This document shows positions 17,332 through 27,567 of a stretch of DNA of 64,000 nt, piece after piece (position 1 is the stretch's first letter; each line of letters starts with the position of its first letter). This stretch comes from DATKUK01 sp035530655 (lineage in GTDB: Bacteria > Planctomycetota > Phycisphaerae > UBA1845 > DATKUK01), in contig DATKUK010000109.1 of NCBI GenBank assembly GCA_035530655.1, positions 148,526 through 212,525 on the forward strand. The letters are read 5' to 3'. Position numbers and translations under genes: made by a program. The notes beneath the pieces are model-generated. The model did not search any database. It saw only the letters and a program-made list of their open reading frames with translations, and was not told the origin of the DNA.

Positions 17332-18789
17332 TCAGTCGCGGAGCAGCGCCGGTACTTGCAGTGAGAGCTGCTGGCACAGGCGAGCGTAGGTCATCTCAAG
17401 CTGCCGACCCACGTCCTGTGGCGGGACGTAGGCGTAATCCTCAACCGTCTGATGCAGCATTTGGCGGGCGCGGTCGAGCGCGTCCTCTTCGCTGCCCTCC
17501 AGCCACGCGCTGGTCATGCCATAGTCAAACAGCTTCGGTGCCCAGTACATCCGCTGATACTGCGCCAAGGTCTGCTCGTGCGAGAGGAACTCCCCGCTGG
17601 CAGCCACCTGATCGATTGCGGCAAGGCCCAGGGCTTCCTCGTCGAAGTCGACGCCCGCGGCAAAGCGCTCCGCCCAGTCGCGAATTTCGCAGTCGATCAC
17701 CAACTGCAACCCGGAGAAAACCTCGTCCAGACTCAGCAGCCCGGCCCCGCTGAACATGCGCGAGCCTGCCAGGGCGCCGGCGACCGCGCTGGCCGCACGC
17801 TCCGCGGAAGCCTGAACGCCGGGTTTCTTGGCCATGCTGCGTATGCTCCGCGTCGCCGTCTCCTGCACGCCGTAGAAGCGGTTGACCTCCATGCGGGCGA
17901 TTTCTGCCAGGTTGTGCTCGGGACTTCCATAGACCATGCCGCCCCTCTTGATGTCCATGCACAGCAGGGCGATCGAAAAGGTCACTGGAAGGTCCGGCCA
18001 CAGGAGGCGTGCCAGGACGTACGCACCCAACACCTCTGCAATCCCCACGATTAGCCCGCCAGGCACGAACAGTGGCGCCGTCGCACCGCACATCGGCATG
18101 CTGCTGATGTGCAACCCCGCCAGCCGATCGTGCACGGCTCGCACGATGTCCAGCTCGTTTCCCTCCAGCCGCAACGGGCTGATGACGTGCATCGACCAAT
18201 GGCAGGGCTGTTCGGCCGCTTCGTACAGATCCAGGATGGGGCGCATCTGCTCGGCCGATTGAGCCGGACCGTAAACCGGCCGACCGGCATAACGAAGAGA
18301 TACGTACGTCTGAGTGGCTGCCTGCAACGGCCCGGGCACATCCTGCGGGACCCCGCATGTGCTGCCGACAACGCGCTGGCGACGCAGGCCGTGGATCAAC
18401 TTGGTCGCCGTGAGCACGTCGGCGAGGGTGACCGGGCGAACACGGTCAGCGTCCGGATCGTGCCACCACCTTCCGTGCGAGCCGGCGGCCAGCCAGATCG
18501 CCTCGCCCGGCTCGACGTAGGCGGGAACAGCAGGGCCATCTGGCTCGGTGGGCGCCCGCCCCGACATCTGCCGACGGTGTTCATCCACCATATCGTCGAC
18601 CAGGGATCGATCGATGCACGCCCGGTCCTGGCTAAAGTGCACTCCACTGTGGCGGCTGAGACTGTCGCGGAGATCGCCATCGGTAACCTTGATTCCAATT
18701 CTCTCAATAACACCCAGCGCTTCGGCATGCAGGCGAGTCAACTGCTCGGTCGAGAAGATCGGTGGCAATCGCAAGCGGTTACTCCGCAT
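17332..18789 (-). CDS. Trimethylamine methyltransferase (MttB) superfamily protein, non-pyrrolysine
   Basis: 485 residues, full MttB-superfamily length. The typical N-terminus IFSTEQLTRLHAEALGVIER is present, as are the interior blocks YAGRPVYGPAQSAEQM and VNRFYGVQETATRS. There is no in-frame amber codon in the centre, so this is not the pyrrolysine-containing trimethylamine enzyme. Non-pyrrolysine members such as MtgB demethylate glycine betaine or other quaternary amines to a corrinoid protein. No corrinoid protein (MttC-like) or methyltransferase (MtqA-like) gene is adjacent, so the substrate stays open. Confidence 0.82.
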   Translation of the reverse strand: MRSNRLRLPPIFSTEQLTRLHAEALGVIERIGIKVTDGDLRDSLSRHSGVHFSQDRACIDRSLVDDMVDEHRRQMSGRAPTEPDGPAVPAYVEPGEAIWLAAGSHGRWWHDPDADRVRPVTLADVLTATKLIHGLRRQRVVGSTCGVPQDVPGPLQAATQTYVSLRYAGRPVYGPAQSAEQMRPILDLYEAAEQPCHWSMHVISPLRLEGNELDIVRAVHDRLAGLHISSMPMCGATAPLFVPGGLIVGIAEVLGAYVLARLLWPDLPVTFSIALLCMDIKRGGMVYGSPEHNLAEIARMEVNRFYGVQETATRSIRSMAKKPGVQASAERAASAVAGALAGSRMFSGAGLLSLDEVFSGLQLVIDCEIRDWAERFAAGVDFDEEALGLAAIDQVAASGEFLSHEQTLAQYQRMYWAPKLFDYGMTSAWLEGSEEDALDRARQMLHQTVEDYAYVPPQDVGRQLEMTYARLCQQLSLQVPALLRD

Positions 18790-19237
18790 CGGCGGTCCGG
18801 TACATCACAGCAAGGCAACGATGCGGTAAGCTAGCAGATCGCCCGTTGGTTCGCAGCGCCGCAGCCGCGTGAAGTCTCACGACGCGATCAAGACGGGCCC
18901 ACCCGGAACGGCAAGGCTTGTAAGTTCTTTTATACAAGCATCTTAGAATTGCTTCGGGCGGCAAGCCGCTTCTGGAGACGTATCGTGCAGTTCGGTCTTT
19001 ACCGCCTTGTCCACACGTACCTCCCAAAGGGGCCGGGCGTCTTGATGGCCTTGAGGTGGGGGCGTTTTCCGCCCCCCGGTTCGACAAGAGTACGCACGAC
19101 AAGACCGTTTGGGTGCGCCAATCAACTCGGTGCAGCGAGCGCGGGCGTTGAAGGGCAGGCGCCGGCGCGCGTATAATGTGCCGATAGCAGCGAACCGTTC
19201 ACTTCAACGTAAGCTGGGTCTAAGGAGTTTGACGGTC
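18790..19237. other. Intergenic region with promoter and inverted repeat
   Basis: 448 nt between the divergent mttB-like and HTH genes. It contains an inverted repeat GCTTGTA/TACAAGC (18916-18939, 10-nt spacer), possibly an operator, and the consensus promoter described at 19148-19177. The open frame from 19109 continues into the HTH gene but has no start signal. I see nothing else in it. Confidence 0.5.
19148..19177 (+). promoter_or_regulatory. Sigma-70 promoter of the HTH protein gene
   Basis: TTGAAG (19148-19153), an 18-nt spacer and perfect TATAAT (19172-19177). Transcription would start near 19184, about 54 nt before the ATG at 19238, with AAGGAG (19222-19227) in the leader. It is among the clearest housekeeping-type promoters in the window. 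Confidence 0.8.
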
Positions 19238-19801
19238 ATGTCTGGAGACGCCCTGTACACCATTCAGCAAACCATGGAGCGCCTCGCGATCGGCGAAGAA
19301 GAGCTGAAACAGTTGATCAAGAACGCCAAGCTTCACATGATCAAGAACGGGGCTGAGTTGGCCTTTCGCGCCGAGGAGGTGGATCAAGTTCTGGCCGAGC
19401 GCGAGCAGCCCGAGCCGCTGGTGGCCAGCCTCGACGACACCGATGTGGAGGCTCAAGCCGAGCAGGAGGAAGACGAACCCATCAGCCTGACCGATGAGCC
19501 CGAGCGAAAAGCCGAGACCGGAAGCAAGATCCGCAGCTTTGGCGAAGGCGGCATCACAGCCGGCAAGGGGGTGGTCGACACGTCGGGGCTCAAGCGCTCG
19601 CTGCTCAAGGGGGCGGCGGCCACGCGATGTCGTGCCTTCCACGCCAAGTTGAGTGATGCAGCCGTAGCCTATATGAACAATCAGATCAACGAGTGGGTCG
19701 ACTCGGACCCCGAGATCGAGATCAAGTTCGCCACGTCGACGATCGGCGTCTTCGAGGGCAAGCACGCCGAACAGAATCTGATTATAACGATCTTCTATTG
19801 A
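19238..19801 (+). CDS. MerR/excisionase-like HTH protein with unknown C-terminal domain
   Basis: 187 residues; the ATG at 19238 is fixed by AAGGAG 10 nt upstream. Residues 5-55 form a MerR/excisionase-like helix-turn-helix (YTIQQTMERLAIGEEELKQL followed by a lysine-rich wing and FRAEEVDQVL). Residues 60-105 are an acidic, probably unstructured linker. Residues 120-187 form a compact alpha/beta domain ending in GVFEGKHAEQNLIITIFY, which I do not recognise. It is likely a DNA-binding regulator or nucleoid-associated factor; the target is unknown. The strong promoter suggests high expression. Confidence 0.65.
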   Translation: MSGDALYTIQQTMERLAIGEEELKQLIKNAKLHMIKNGAELAFRAEEVDQVLAEREQPEPLVASLDDTDVEAQAEQEEDEPISLTDEPERKAETGSKIRSFGEGGITAGKGVVDTSGLKRSLLKGAAATRCRAFHAKLSDAAVAYMNNQINEWVDSDPEIEIKFATSTIGVFEGKHAEQNLIITIFY

Positions 19802-19991
19802 TACGCGGGCAAGAGACCCGGGGGCCCGAGTACTTCGTTCAGTTGGGGATGGGACGGGTACGCCCATGTGTATGCCGGGAGAACGTGTCGGCACCCCGTG
19901 CAGTTCCAGGTTCCATGTCTTGGGCTGCCCGCGCGGCGAATGTGGCTTTCGTGGCGGCGATGAAGCAGGCCGCCTGCCGCGGTTTCAGCCG

Positions 19992-20480
19992 TCACGATGC
20001 CGGCCGAGAGAATGCACCTACGGTCGGACTTTCGACGTGCTGATAGTCCTGATAGCGCATACGGATCGATTCGGTGTGCGCCCCGGCGTTGAAGTTGATC
20101 TGCTCACACTCGGCCAAGCCTGCGTCGCAGAAGGTGGGCAGGCCAAAAAGGCTGCCAAATGGGGGTATCGAGCCGGGCTCCAGACCGGTTAACTCTGCGA
20201 CCTCCTCGCGTGTGGCGAACCGTAGCGACTTACTGCCGGCGAGTCTCTTGGTCGCTTTGCTGTCCAGCTTGCAGTCCCCGGGCAGCACCAGCAGGACGAA
20301 GCCCGAATCGGTCTTGACCAACAAGGCCTTGGCGCCGCTGTGAAGCGACTCGCCGCGGACCTCAGCGGCGTCGGCGCTGGTGTACACCGGCCTGTGTGAA
20401 CTCCGGTCGAACAAAACCTGATGTCGTTCGAGAAGATCGACAATTCGCCCCGGAACGGTCGTCTCTGATTCGTCGGCCAT
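19992..20480 (-). CDS. YbaK/EbsC-family aminoacyl-tRNA deacylase-like protein
   Basis: 162 residues from the ATG at 20480, chosen because GGGAGG lies just upstream; the open frame extends only 7 codons further. The fold pattern of the YbaK/ProX editing domain is visible: an N-terminal helix (IVDLLERHQVLFD), GAKALLVKTDSGFVLLVLPG with the conserved lysine, and EVAELTGLEPGSIPPFG. Such proteins hydrolyse mischarged tRNAs, for example Cys-tRNA(Pro). It follows the rpoD operon but sits behind its terminator, so it is probably transcribed separately. The precise substrate is unknown. Confidence 0.8.
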   Translation of the reverse strand: MADESETTVPGRIVDLLERHQVLFDRSSHRPVYTSADAAEVRGESLHSGAKALLVKTDSGFVLLVLPGDCKLDSKATKRLAGSKSLRFATREEVAELTGLEPGSIPPFGSLFGLPTFCDAGLAECEQINFNAGAHTESIRMRYQDYQHVESPTVGAFSRPAS

Positions 20481-20500
20481 GAATCCTCCCGCCCTCGTCA

Positions 20501-20540
20501 AACAGAACGCACCCGCGCCGACGAACGCGGTGCGGGTGCG
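20501..20540 (-). terminator. Rho-independent terminator of the dnaG-rpoD operon
   Basis: On the minus strand CGCACCCGC pairs with GCGGGTGCG (20508-20540), and the stem can extend through CCG/CGG. It is followed by the T-rich TTCTGTT. It lies 28 nt after the rpoD stop and before the start of the YbaK-like gene. Confidence 0.7.
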
Positions 20541-20567
20541 CTGCTATCGAGATCCCTTTCCCTTGGT

Positions 20568-22265
<1,698 letters not shown>

Positions 22266-22286
22266 CCTTGACCTCCAACTCTTCTA

Positions 22287-24173
22287 TCAGCGACGATCAT
22301 CTGGCAGCTTGCTTCCTGCTGTCCGTTGCTTCTCGCTGCCGATATCCGCCTGTCCGCCGATCATCTTAGGCGGCAAAACGTGCCTGTGTGTCCTGGCCTT
22401 GTCCACTAACGAAGACCAGTGTTCCTGTACTGCATCCGACTCCCCCGCTCTGCGGATCGCCTGCCCCGCGTCCTTGAGCTCCCGGCGAAGCTCGATATGC
22501 TCCAGCCGACGCACCGCTCCCTCGATCGTTTCGGCGTAGTTGCCTCGACGCTGGCCCGCAATTTGCAGGTCCGTGATCACTTGCCCATAGTCCGGATGCT
22601 CAAAACGTCCGACGAACGCCGCCAATTCCACCGCCGCACCCCCACACCGACGCAATTCGGCGACGATCGCTGCGAGCCTCGGCTCCTCAACCTGCTCCGG
22701 ATCCAGATACGCAGCGACCCGCTCATACTCACGTGGGTCGTTCAGCAGCACCTCGACCATGTCGCGGATGGCGCGGTCTCGGGCACTGGGCGACGCCAGC
22801 GACGGGCTGCTCTCCTGCACGCGGCCTGTGCGCCCCGAGCGAGCCGCCGCGCGACGCGCGGACCCCAGCCTCCCTCGCACCTGTTCCCCCGACATACCCA
22901 GCAGCTTTCCCATCCGATTCAGCAGTAAACCTTGCCGGATGGCGTCCACCGCCCCGAATGCTTCAGATGTCGCAACGGTCCGTAGAAACTCATCCACCGC
23001 ACGCAACTGGCCGGCTGGGGTTTCGTCGGCCCGACAGGCGACCGCGACAGCCCGCCACCTGTGCTCCAAAGCGTCGATCGCCTCGCCCAACAGGGCCTCG
23101 AAGGCCTCACGCCCTTGCGTCAGCAGAAAGTCACACGGGTCTTTGCCCTCAGGCACCTGGGCCAGACGCACCGCCAACTGCTGCGTCAGGAACAGCTCGA
23201 TCGCCCGATCGGCCGCACGCTGACCGGCCTCGTCGGAGTCGAATACGACGGTCACTCGCTCGGCGAAGCGCCGAAGCAGTTGGACCTGCCTCTCCGTAAG
23301 TGCGGTGCCCAGGGTCGCCACCACGTGCCGCAACCCGTGTTGATGGGCCATCAGGCAGTCGGTGTAGCCCTCTACCAGGACCGCATGGCCCTCTTCGGCA
23401 ATGGCCTGCCGTGCCTGGTCCAGACCGTAGAGGTTCTGTCCCTTCTCGAACAGCGCCGTCTCCGCCGAGTTGAGGTACTTGGCCGGATCGTCGCCAAGGG
23501 CCCGCCCTCCGAATCCGATGACTCGATCCGAGAGGTCGCGGATAGGAAAGATCAGACGATGGCGGAACACATCGTAGTGCCCGCTCCCCTCACGGCGGGA
23601 CCGCACAAGGCCGGCCGCCAACAGCAGCTTGACCGGTATGCTCTGTCCGGCTGCCGTCGATAGCAGTCCGTCCCACCTGTCATGTGCGTACCCCAGTCCG
23701 AAGCGGTCGGCGGTCTCGGGCGTGATCCGCCGCTGCTGAAGGTACTGCCGAGCCGGCTGCCCCGTAGTCAACCCGGTTAGTTGCTTGCGGAAATACTCAG
23801 CCGCCCATTTGTTCACACGGGCCAGTTGGCGGCGATCCGGGCGGTCGTCACTGCCCGGTCGTCCGGCGTCCAGCCTGATGCCCGCACGCTCGCCCAGCAT
23901 GGTCCGGGCCTCGGAAAAGCTCACGCCTTCCCGTAACTGCACAAACTTGAACACGTCCCCGCCCGCCCCGCACCCGAAGCACTTAAAAATCTGCTTGGAC
24001 GCGCTGACATGGAAAGACGGGGTCTTCTCACTGTGGAACGGACACAGGCCCCTGTGGTTGCTTCCAGCCGATTTGAGCGCAACCTGCTCGCCGACCAACT
24101 CGACAATGTCGGTTGCTTCGCGGATCTGGTTCGTGAGGGCTTCAGCTTGCGGACTGACCACGAGCGACACCAC
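22287..24173 (-). CDS. dnaG: DNA primase DnaG
   Basis: 628 residues; makes RNA primers at the replication fork. The CHC2-type zinc site is C44/H47/C65/C68 (CPFHSEKTPSF, CFGCGAGGD). The TOPRIM core has E268 in VEGYTD and the acidic DSD at 312-314. The C-terminal helicase-binding part is divergent, as is normal. The start is one of several closely spaced GTG codons (24173, 24170, 24161); no strong ribosome-binding site decides between them. A consensus promoter lies about 95 nt upstream. Confidence 0.93.
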   Translation of the reverse strand: MVSLVVSPQAEALTNQIREATDIVELVGEQVALKSAGSNHRGLCPFHSEKTPSFHVSASKQIFKCFGCGAGGDVFKFVQLREGVSFSEARTMLGERAGIRLDAGRPGSDDRPDRRQLARVNKWAAEYFRKQLTGLTTGQPARQYLQQRRITPETADRFGLGYAHDRWDGLLSTAAGQSIPVKLLLAAGLVRSRREGSGHYDVFRHRLIFPIRDLSDRVIGFGGRALGDDPAKYLNSAETALFEKGQNLYGLDQARQAIAEEGHAVLVEGYTDCLMAHQHGLRHVVATLGTALTERQVQLLRRFAERVTVVFDSDEAGQRAADRAIELFLTQQLAVRLAQVPEGKDPCDFLLTQGREAFEALLGEAIDALEHRWRAVAVACRADETPAGQLRAVDEFLRTVATSEAFGAVDAIRQGLLLNRMGKLLGMSGEQVRGRLGSARRAAARSGRTGRVQESSPSLASPSARDRAIRDMVEVLLNDPREYERVAAYLDPEQVEEPRLAAIVAELRRCGGAAVELAAFVGRFEHPDYGQVITDLQIAGQRRGNYAETIEGAVRRLEHIELRRELKDAGQAIRRAGESDAVQEHWSSLVDKARTHRHVLPPKMIGGQADIGSEKQRTAGSKLPDDRR

Positions 24174-24550
24174 CCATGCTCGGCGGGAGTATTCGCCCCG
24201 AAACTACCTATTGCCTATCCATGCAACTGGCCGCCCCCGTGGCCAGAAATCCTCGCTCAACGCAATCACGCAAGTATATCACGGAAACAGGCAGCCGTCA
24301 AACCGGCCAACCCAGCCAAACCCCCCTATCAGTAGTGATGACAGCAACTTGCAATTCCTAGGACGCTTCATCAAAAAGCTGGATTGCGTCGTGTCCACAC
24401 CCCCCGAGCGCGCCGCCTGCCTGTGACGTGCTTGCGCCAGTCAGAACGCCTGCGGCGGGAATCCGTCGGCCCCGAACATCAACCCGTTCATTCGGATGTT
24501 TATGAACCAGATAAACAGAGGCGCGGGGCGCACCGGCTTCGCCGACGACG
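24174..24550. other. Intergenic region between mgtE and dnaG
   Basis: 377 nt. The right-hand two thirds are mostly featureless except for the dnaG promoter at 24273-24301 and the leader between it and dnaG. The part from 24302 to 24550 lies downstream of mgtE. I see no convincing T-tailed terminator there, no tRNA and no open frame with a ribosome-binding site. Confidence 0.4.
24273..24301 (-). promoter_or_regulatory. Sigma-70 promoter of the dnaG-rpoD operon
   Basis: On the minus strand TTGACG (24296-24301), a spacer of exactly 17 nt and TATACT (24273-24278). Both hexamers match the consensus at five of six positions. The leader to the dnaG start is about 90 nt. Confidence 0.85.
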
Positions 24551-25945
24551 TCATAGCCCCATGCTCAGCAAGGAGGTGGCCAGCAGCAGGTAGATCGCCC
24601 AACTTGAACTGTCATTGAGCGTCGTGACCAACGGCGCAGAGGCCAAGGCCGGATCGACCCCTAGTCGCCTCAAAGCAAAGGGCAGGAGAATCCCCAGCGT
24701 CGTCGCATACAGAATAGCCAGAAACATGGCCCCCCCAACCGCCCAGGCTACCAGTGCAGGCGAAACCTCGGGGTGCATTCGCCCCGTGCGCTCGATGAGG
24801 GGCAGGATCAACCATGTTATCAAGCCGGCCAATACGCCGAACAGCACCGCCAGACAGCCGGCCACCCGGACCTCGCGCAGGTACGTTCGCCTCAGGCTCT
24901 TGCCGGCCAGTCCGCCGGTCGCCAACCCCAGAATTGTCAGCGTAGAGGTCTGCACGCCGCTGTTGCCGCTCATCGCCGCGATCGACGGGCCAAACAACAC
25001 CAATATCGCGAACACCTGAAGGCTCAACTGCCCCTTGAAAAACGCGGCCACGGCCACGGTCACCAGCGTGCCCACCATGCAGGCGGCCAGCCAACTGGCC
25101 CGAACGCCGACCACTCTCATGGCCGAAGCTGATTCCAGCTCCCTCGGATCCGTGCCCGCCATGATCAGCAAGTCTTCCTCGGCCTCCTCGTCAGCAACAT
25201 CCATCGCATCGTCGTAGGTGATCCGCCCCAGCAGCCTCCCTTCATCATCCACCACGGGGACGGCGGCAAGGTCGTACTTGCGGAACACGTTGGCTACCTC
25301 TTCCTGGTCCTGGTCGGCCCGGATCGTGATCAGTTCCGGCAACATGACCTTGCCGACCGGGGTGTCCGGCGGAGTCGTCACCAGGAGGCGAAGCGGAATG
25401 ACGCCTTTCAGATGCCTCTGGGAGTCCAGCACGTACAGGTAAAACAGATCCCCCCCAATGCCACTGTTGCGGATGCGAACGACCGCCTCACTGACGGTGG
25501 CGTCTTCGGGCACCACTACCAAGACCGGCGTCATCAACCCGCCGGCGGTGTCCTCCGGGTAGCGCATCAGGTCTTCCACCTGACGCGACTGCTCCGTGGG
25601 CATGCGACTGAGGACCTGCTCGGTCTGGTCGGGCGGCAGCTCACCCAGAACGTCGGCCGCGTCGTCCGGCTCGAGGGTCCTGACCATGGCCGTCAGTTCC
25701 TGGTTGGTCAGGTCGTCCACGACCTCGCCGCGCGTGGCTTCGTCCAGCAGCGTCAGCACCTCGCCAGCCGAGTCCGGATTGAGGGCGCGCAAGACGGTCT
25801 GCTGCTCGTCCTCCTCCAGCAGCTCGATAACCTCCGCCAGGTCCTCTTCCGGCGCCTGGGACAGAAAGTGGCATAAGGCCGCAACATCATCGCTGGCGAG
25901 CAGGCCGCGGATCTTCTCCAGCATCTGTTCGAGTTCTTCGGGCAT
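24551..25945 (-). CDS. mgtE: Magnesium transporter MgtE
   Basis: 464 residues with the full MgtE architecture. An acidic N-terminal helical domain (about 1-125, repeated DDVADVLGELP-like units) is followed by a CBS pair (about 135-250; GGLMTPVLVVVPEDATVSEA, VGKVMLPELITIRADQD). Five membrane helices follow from about 275; they include the pore segment PSIAAMSGNSGVQTSTLTIL. The cytosolic domains sense Mg2+ and close the channel when it is high. The gene has its own promoter and a leader of only about 24 nt, so control at the protein level is more likely than a riboswitch. Confidence 0.94.
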   Translation of the reverse strand: MPEELEQMLEKIRGLLASDDVAALCHFLSQAPEEDLAEVIELLEEDEQQTVLRALNPDSAGEVLTLLDEATRGEVVDDLTNQELTAMVRTLEPDDAADVLGELPPDQTEQVLSRMPTEQSRQVEDLMRYPEDTAGGLMTPVLVVVPEDATVSEAVVRIRNSGIGGDLFYLYVLDSQRHLKGVIPLRLLVTTPPDTPVGKVMLPELITIRADQDQEEVANVFRKYDLAAVPVVDDEGRLLGRITYDDAMDVADEEAEEDLLIMAGTDPRELESASAMRVVGVRASWLAACMVGTLVTVAVAAFFKGQLSLQVFAILVLFGPSIAAMSGNSGVQTSTLTILGLATGGLAGKSLRRTYLREVRVAGCLAVLFGVLAGLITWLILPLIERTGRMHPEVSPALVAWAVGGAMFLAILYATTLGILLPFALRRLGVDPALASAPLVTTLNDSSSWAIYLLLATSLLSMGL

Positions 25946-25975
25946 AGTTCACACGTCCCGTTCGGCGCAGACCCT

Positions 25976-26005
25976 ATTATCTGCTCGACCGTCCGCAAAC
26001 GTCAA
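25976..26005 (-). promoter_or_regulatory. Sigma-70 promoter of mgtE
   Basis: Minus strand: TTGACG (26000-26005), 18 nt, GATAAT (25976-25981). The start site would be near 25969, about 24 nt before the mgtE ATG. The promoter begins downstream of the stop codon of the short gene at 26050-26226. Confidence 0.8.
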
Positions 26006-26049
26006 AGCTAAAGAAGTGCTCGTTGGGGATTTAGGGTCAGGGCGGCAGC

Positions 26050-26226
26050 CTAGTGATCCCGGATGTCTGTCTGGCCGAAGCGCTTCCGTGCGTCCTCGTT
26101 GGCCATGCGTCGTCGGCGCCAGTATGTCAGAATCGGCAACGCCACAAGCACGCCGAATGCTACCAGGATGACCAGCGCTTCACGTAGCCCAATCGCTGGT
26201 GCACAGAAAAACCAGGCTGGTGACAT
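26050..26226 (-). CDS. 58-residue single-span membrane protein coupled to the GGDEF gene
   Basis: A short gene found by translating the minus strand directly. The ATG at 26226 lies 3 nt after the TGA of the GGDEF gene (26230-26232), and the TAG is at 26050-26052. The product has a hydrophobic helix (ALVILVAFGVLVALPILTYW), a basic stop-transfer stretch WRRRRMANED and a charged tail ending in GQTDIRDH. The tight spacing, the clear membrane topology (basic side in the cytoplasm) and the separate promoter of mgtE downstream support a real gene. It may anchor or modulate the cyclase; the function is unknown. Confidence 0.65.
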   Translation of the reverse strand: MSPAWFFCAPAIGLREALVILVAFGVLVALPILTYWRRRRMANEDARKRFGQTDIRDH

Positions 26227-26229
26227 ACG

Positions 26230-27567
26230 TCAGCTCGTCTCAGGGGGTGGGGGCGAGGCGTTCGGCCTCTCCCCGCTGGAGCCATTCTCACTGCCCACGA
26301 GATAGATACGGTTCTTGCCCGCGCCCTTGGCCTGCCGCAACGCGGCGTCGGCCGCCCGCAGCAGCTCATCAGCGTCGCTCGCGTCCCAGGGGAAACTGGC
26401 CAGCCCCCCGCTAACCGTCAGCCGTCCGCGACCTGACGGCCCGAGTGCGGGAAACTCGTGCCGTTGCAGCGCCTTGCAAAAACGCTTCAACACCTCGAGG
26501 GCGCTGGACGGGTGCTTGGATCCGGCGACGCGCGGCTGGTCGGCGTCCCAGAAGACCACGCAAAACTCGTCGCCTCCGTAGCGCGTGACGACGTCATGCT
26601 TGCGGCAGTGCCGACGAAAGAGCTGACCGGTCTCGCGGATCAGCTCATCGCCGACGATGTGTCCGAACTGGTCGTTGTATCCTTTGAAGTCGTCCAGGTC
26701 GAAAATGAGCACCGTTACCCGAAAGCGATTTCGGGCCGCCCGCGGCAACAGATCCGGTAGAAACTGCATCAGATAGCGGCGGTTCGGAAGGCTCGTCAGG
26801 TCGTCCGTCAGGGCCTGAAGGCGCCATTGCCTGTTGTGCTTGGCTGCGACCAAAACCGCGGCGATAAGCCTGCCGTAGCGCGCGAGTCGCTCAGCCTGCT
26901 CGGCTTGGTACCCACCGGGTGTCTTGCCAAGCATGATCCGCCCCAGCACCTTGCCCTCATGCTCGATCGGCTGGGTAAACACGGCTTCCGACAGATGCGG
27001 GCCCGCCTGCCCCGCCGACTCGGTCGTCTTGATGCAGACCGCTTCGGCACCGAAGACATTCCGCAACAGTCCACACAGCCGGTCGAGCAGCCTCCCGGCC
27101 GGCTCGTCCAGCTTACCAAGGACCTCTGCCAAACCTTCCAGTTCTTCGCCGGCGGCTGCGCGAGCGACCTTGGGTAGGGGTAGGGCACGCAGCGTTGCAG
27201 CCGTGTCCGTGGCGGGCATGTGCAGCGCCTGATCGAGTTCCTCCCCGTCGGCAGGGAGGATCACATAGTCGTTGGCGCCGGCCTGCCTGGCGAACGGCTC
27301 CAGCGCCGGTTCGCAGCACAGCACGATTCGCGTCTGCCCGTCGACTTGTCTCAGGCCGGCAAGTGCCTCGGGTAGACGCCACGACGCCGCGTCCACCGAC
27401 GCGAGAACCGCTCGCGCGGGCCGATGCGCCAGCTCGGCAATCGCCGCGAGGAAGCTGTTGCAGTGAACCACCTCGGCTTGGGCAAAGCGCTGCTCCACCG
27501 TGCGCAGCAGCTCGGGACACTCGCCGATGACCACGAGTCGGCTCTGGCGGGCAGGCTCGTCGATCAT
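26230..27567 (-). CDS. Diguanylate cyclase with receiver-like and GAF-like domains
   Basis: 445 residues. Residues 8-115 resemble a receiver fold but lack a clear phospho-acceptor aspartate context. Residues about 145-245 form a GAF-like sensor. The C-terminal GGDEF domain (250-435) has an intact signature GGDEF (331-335), substrate-side residues FDLDDFKGYND, and the inhibitory I-site RKHD (322-325) exactly five residues before the active site. It should make c-di-GMP and be subject to product inhibition. Its ATG overlaps the stop of the upstream gene (ATGA), and a small membrane protein follows. Two PilZ proteins encoded at 32772-34273 are candidate effectors. Confidence 0.88.
   Translation of the reverse strand: MIDEPARQSRLVVIGECPELLRTVEQRFAQAEVVHCNSFLAAIAELAHRPARAVLASVDAASWRLPEALAGLRQVDGQTRIVLCCEPALEPFARQAGANDYVILPADGEELDQALHMPATDTAATLRALPLPKVARAAAGEELEGLAEVLGKLDEPAGRLLDRLCGLLRNVFGAEAVCIKTTESAGQAGPHLSEAVFTQPIEHEGKVLGRIMLGKTPGGYQAEQAERLARYGRLIAAVLVAAKHNRQWRLQALTDDLTSLPNRRYLMQFLPDLLPRAARNRFRVTVLIFDLDDFKGYNDQFGHIVGDELIRETGQLFRRHCRKHDVVTRYGGDEFCVVFWDADQPRVAGSKHPSSALEVLKRFCKALQRHEFPALGPSGRGRLTVSGGLASFPWDASDADELLRAADAALRQAKGAGKNRIYLVGSENGSSGERPNASPPPPETS

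Noticed and set aside
19109..19237. Upstream start of the HTH protein gene
   Set aside because: The consensus -10 (19172-19177) lies inside this extension, so translation cannot start before it; the ATG at 19238 has the ribosome-binding site.
25946..25975. Magnesium riboswitch (M-box or ykoK type) before mgtE
   Set aside because: The promoter leaves only about 24 nt of leader, too short for an M-box.
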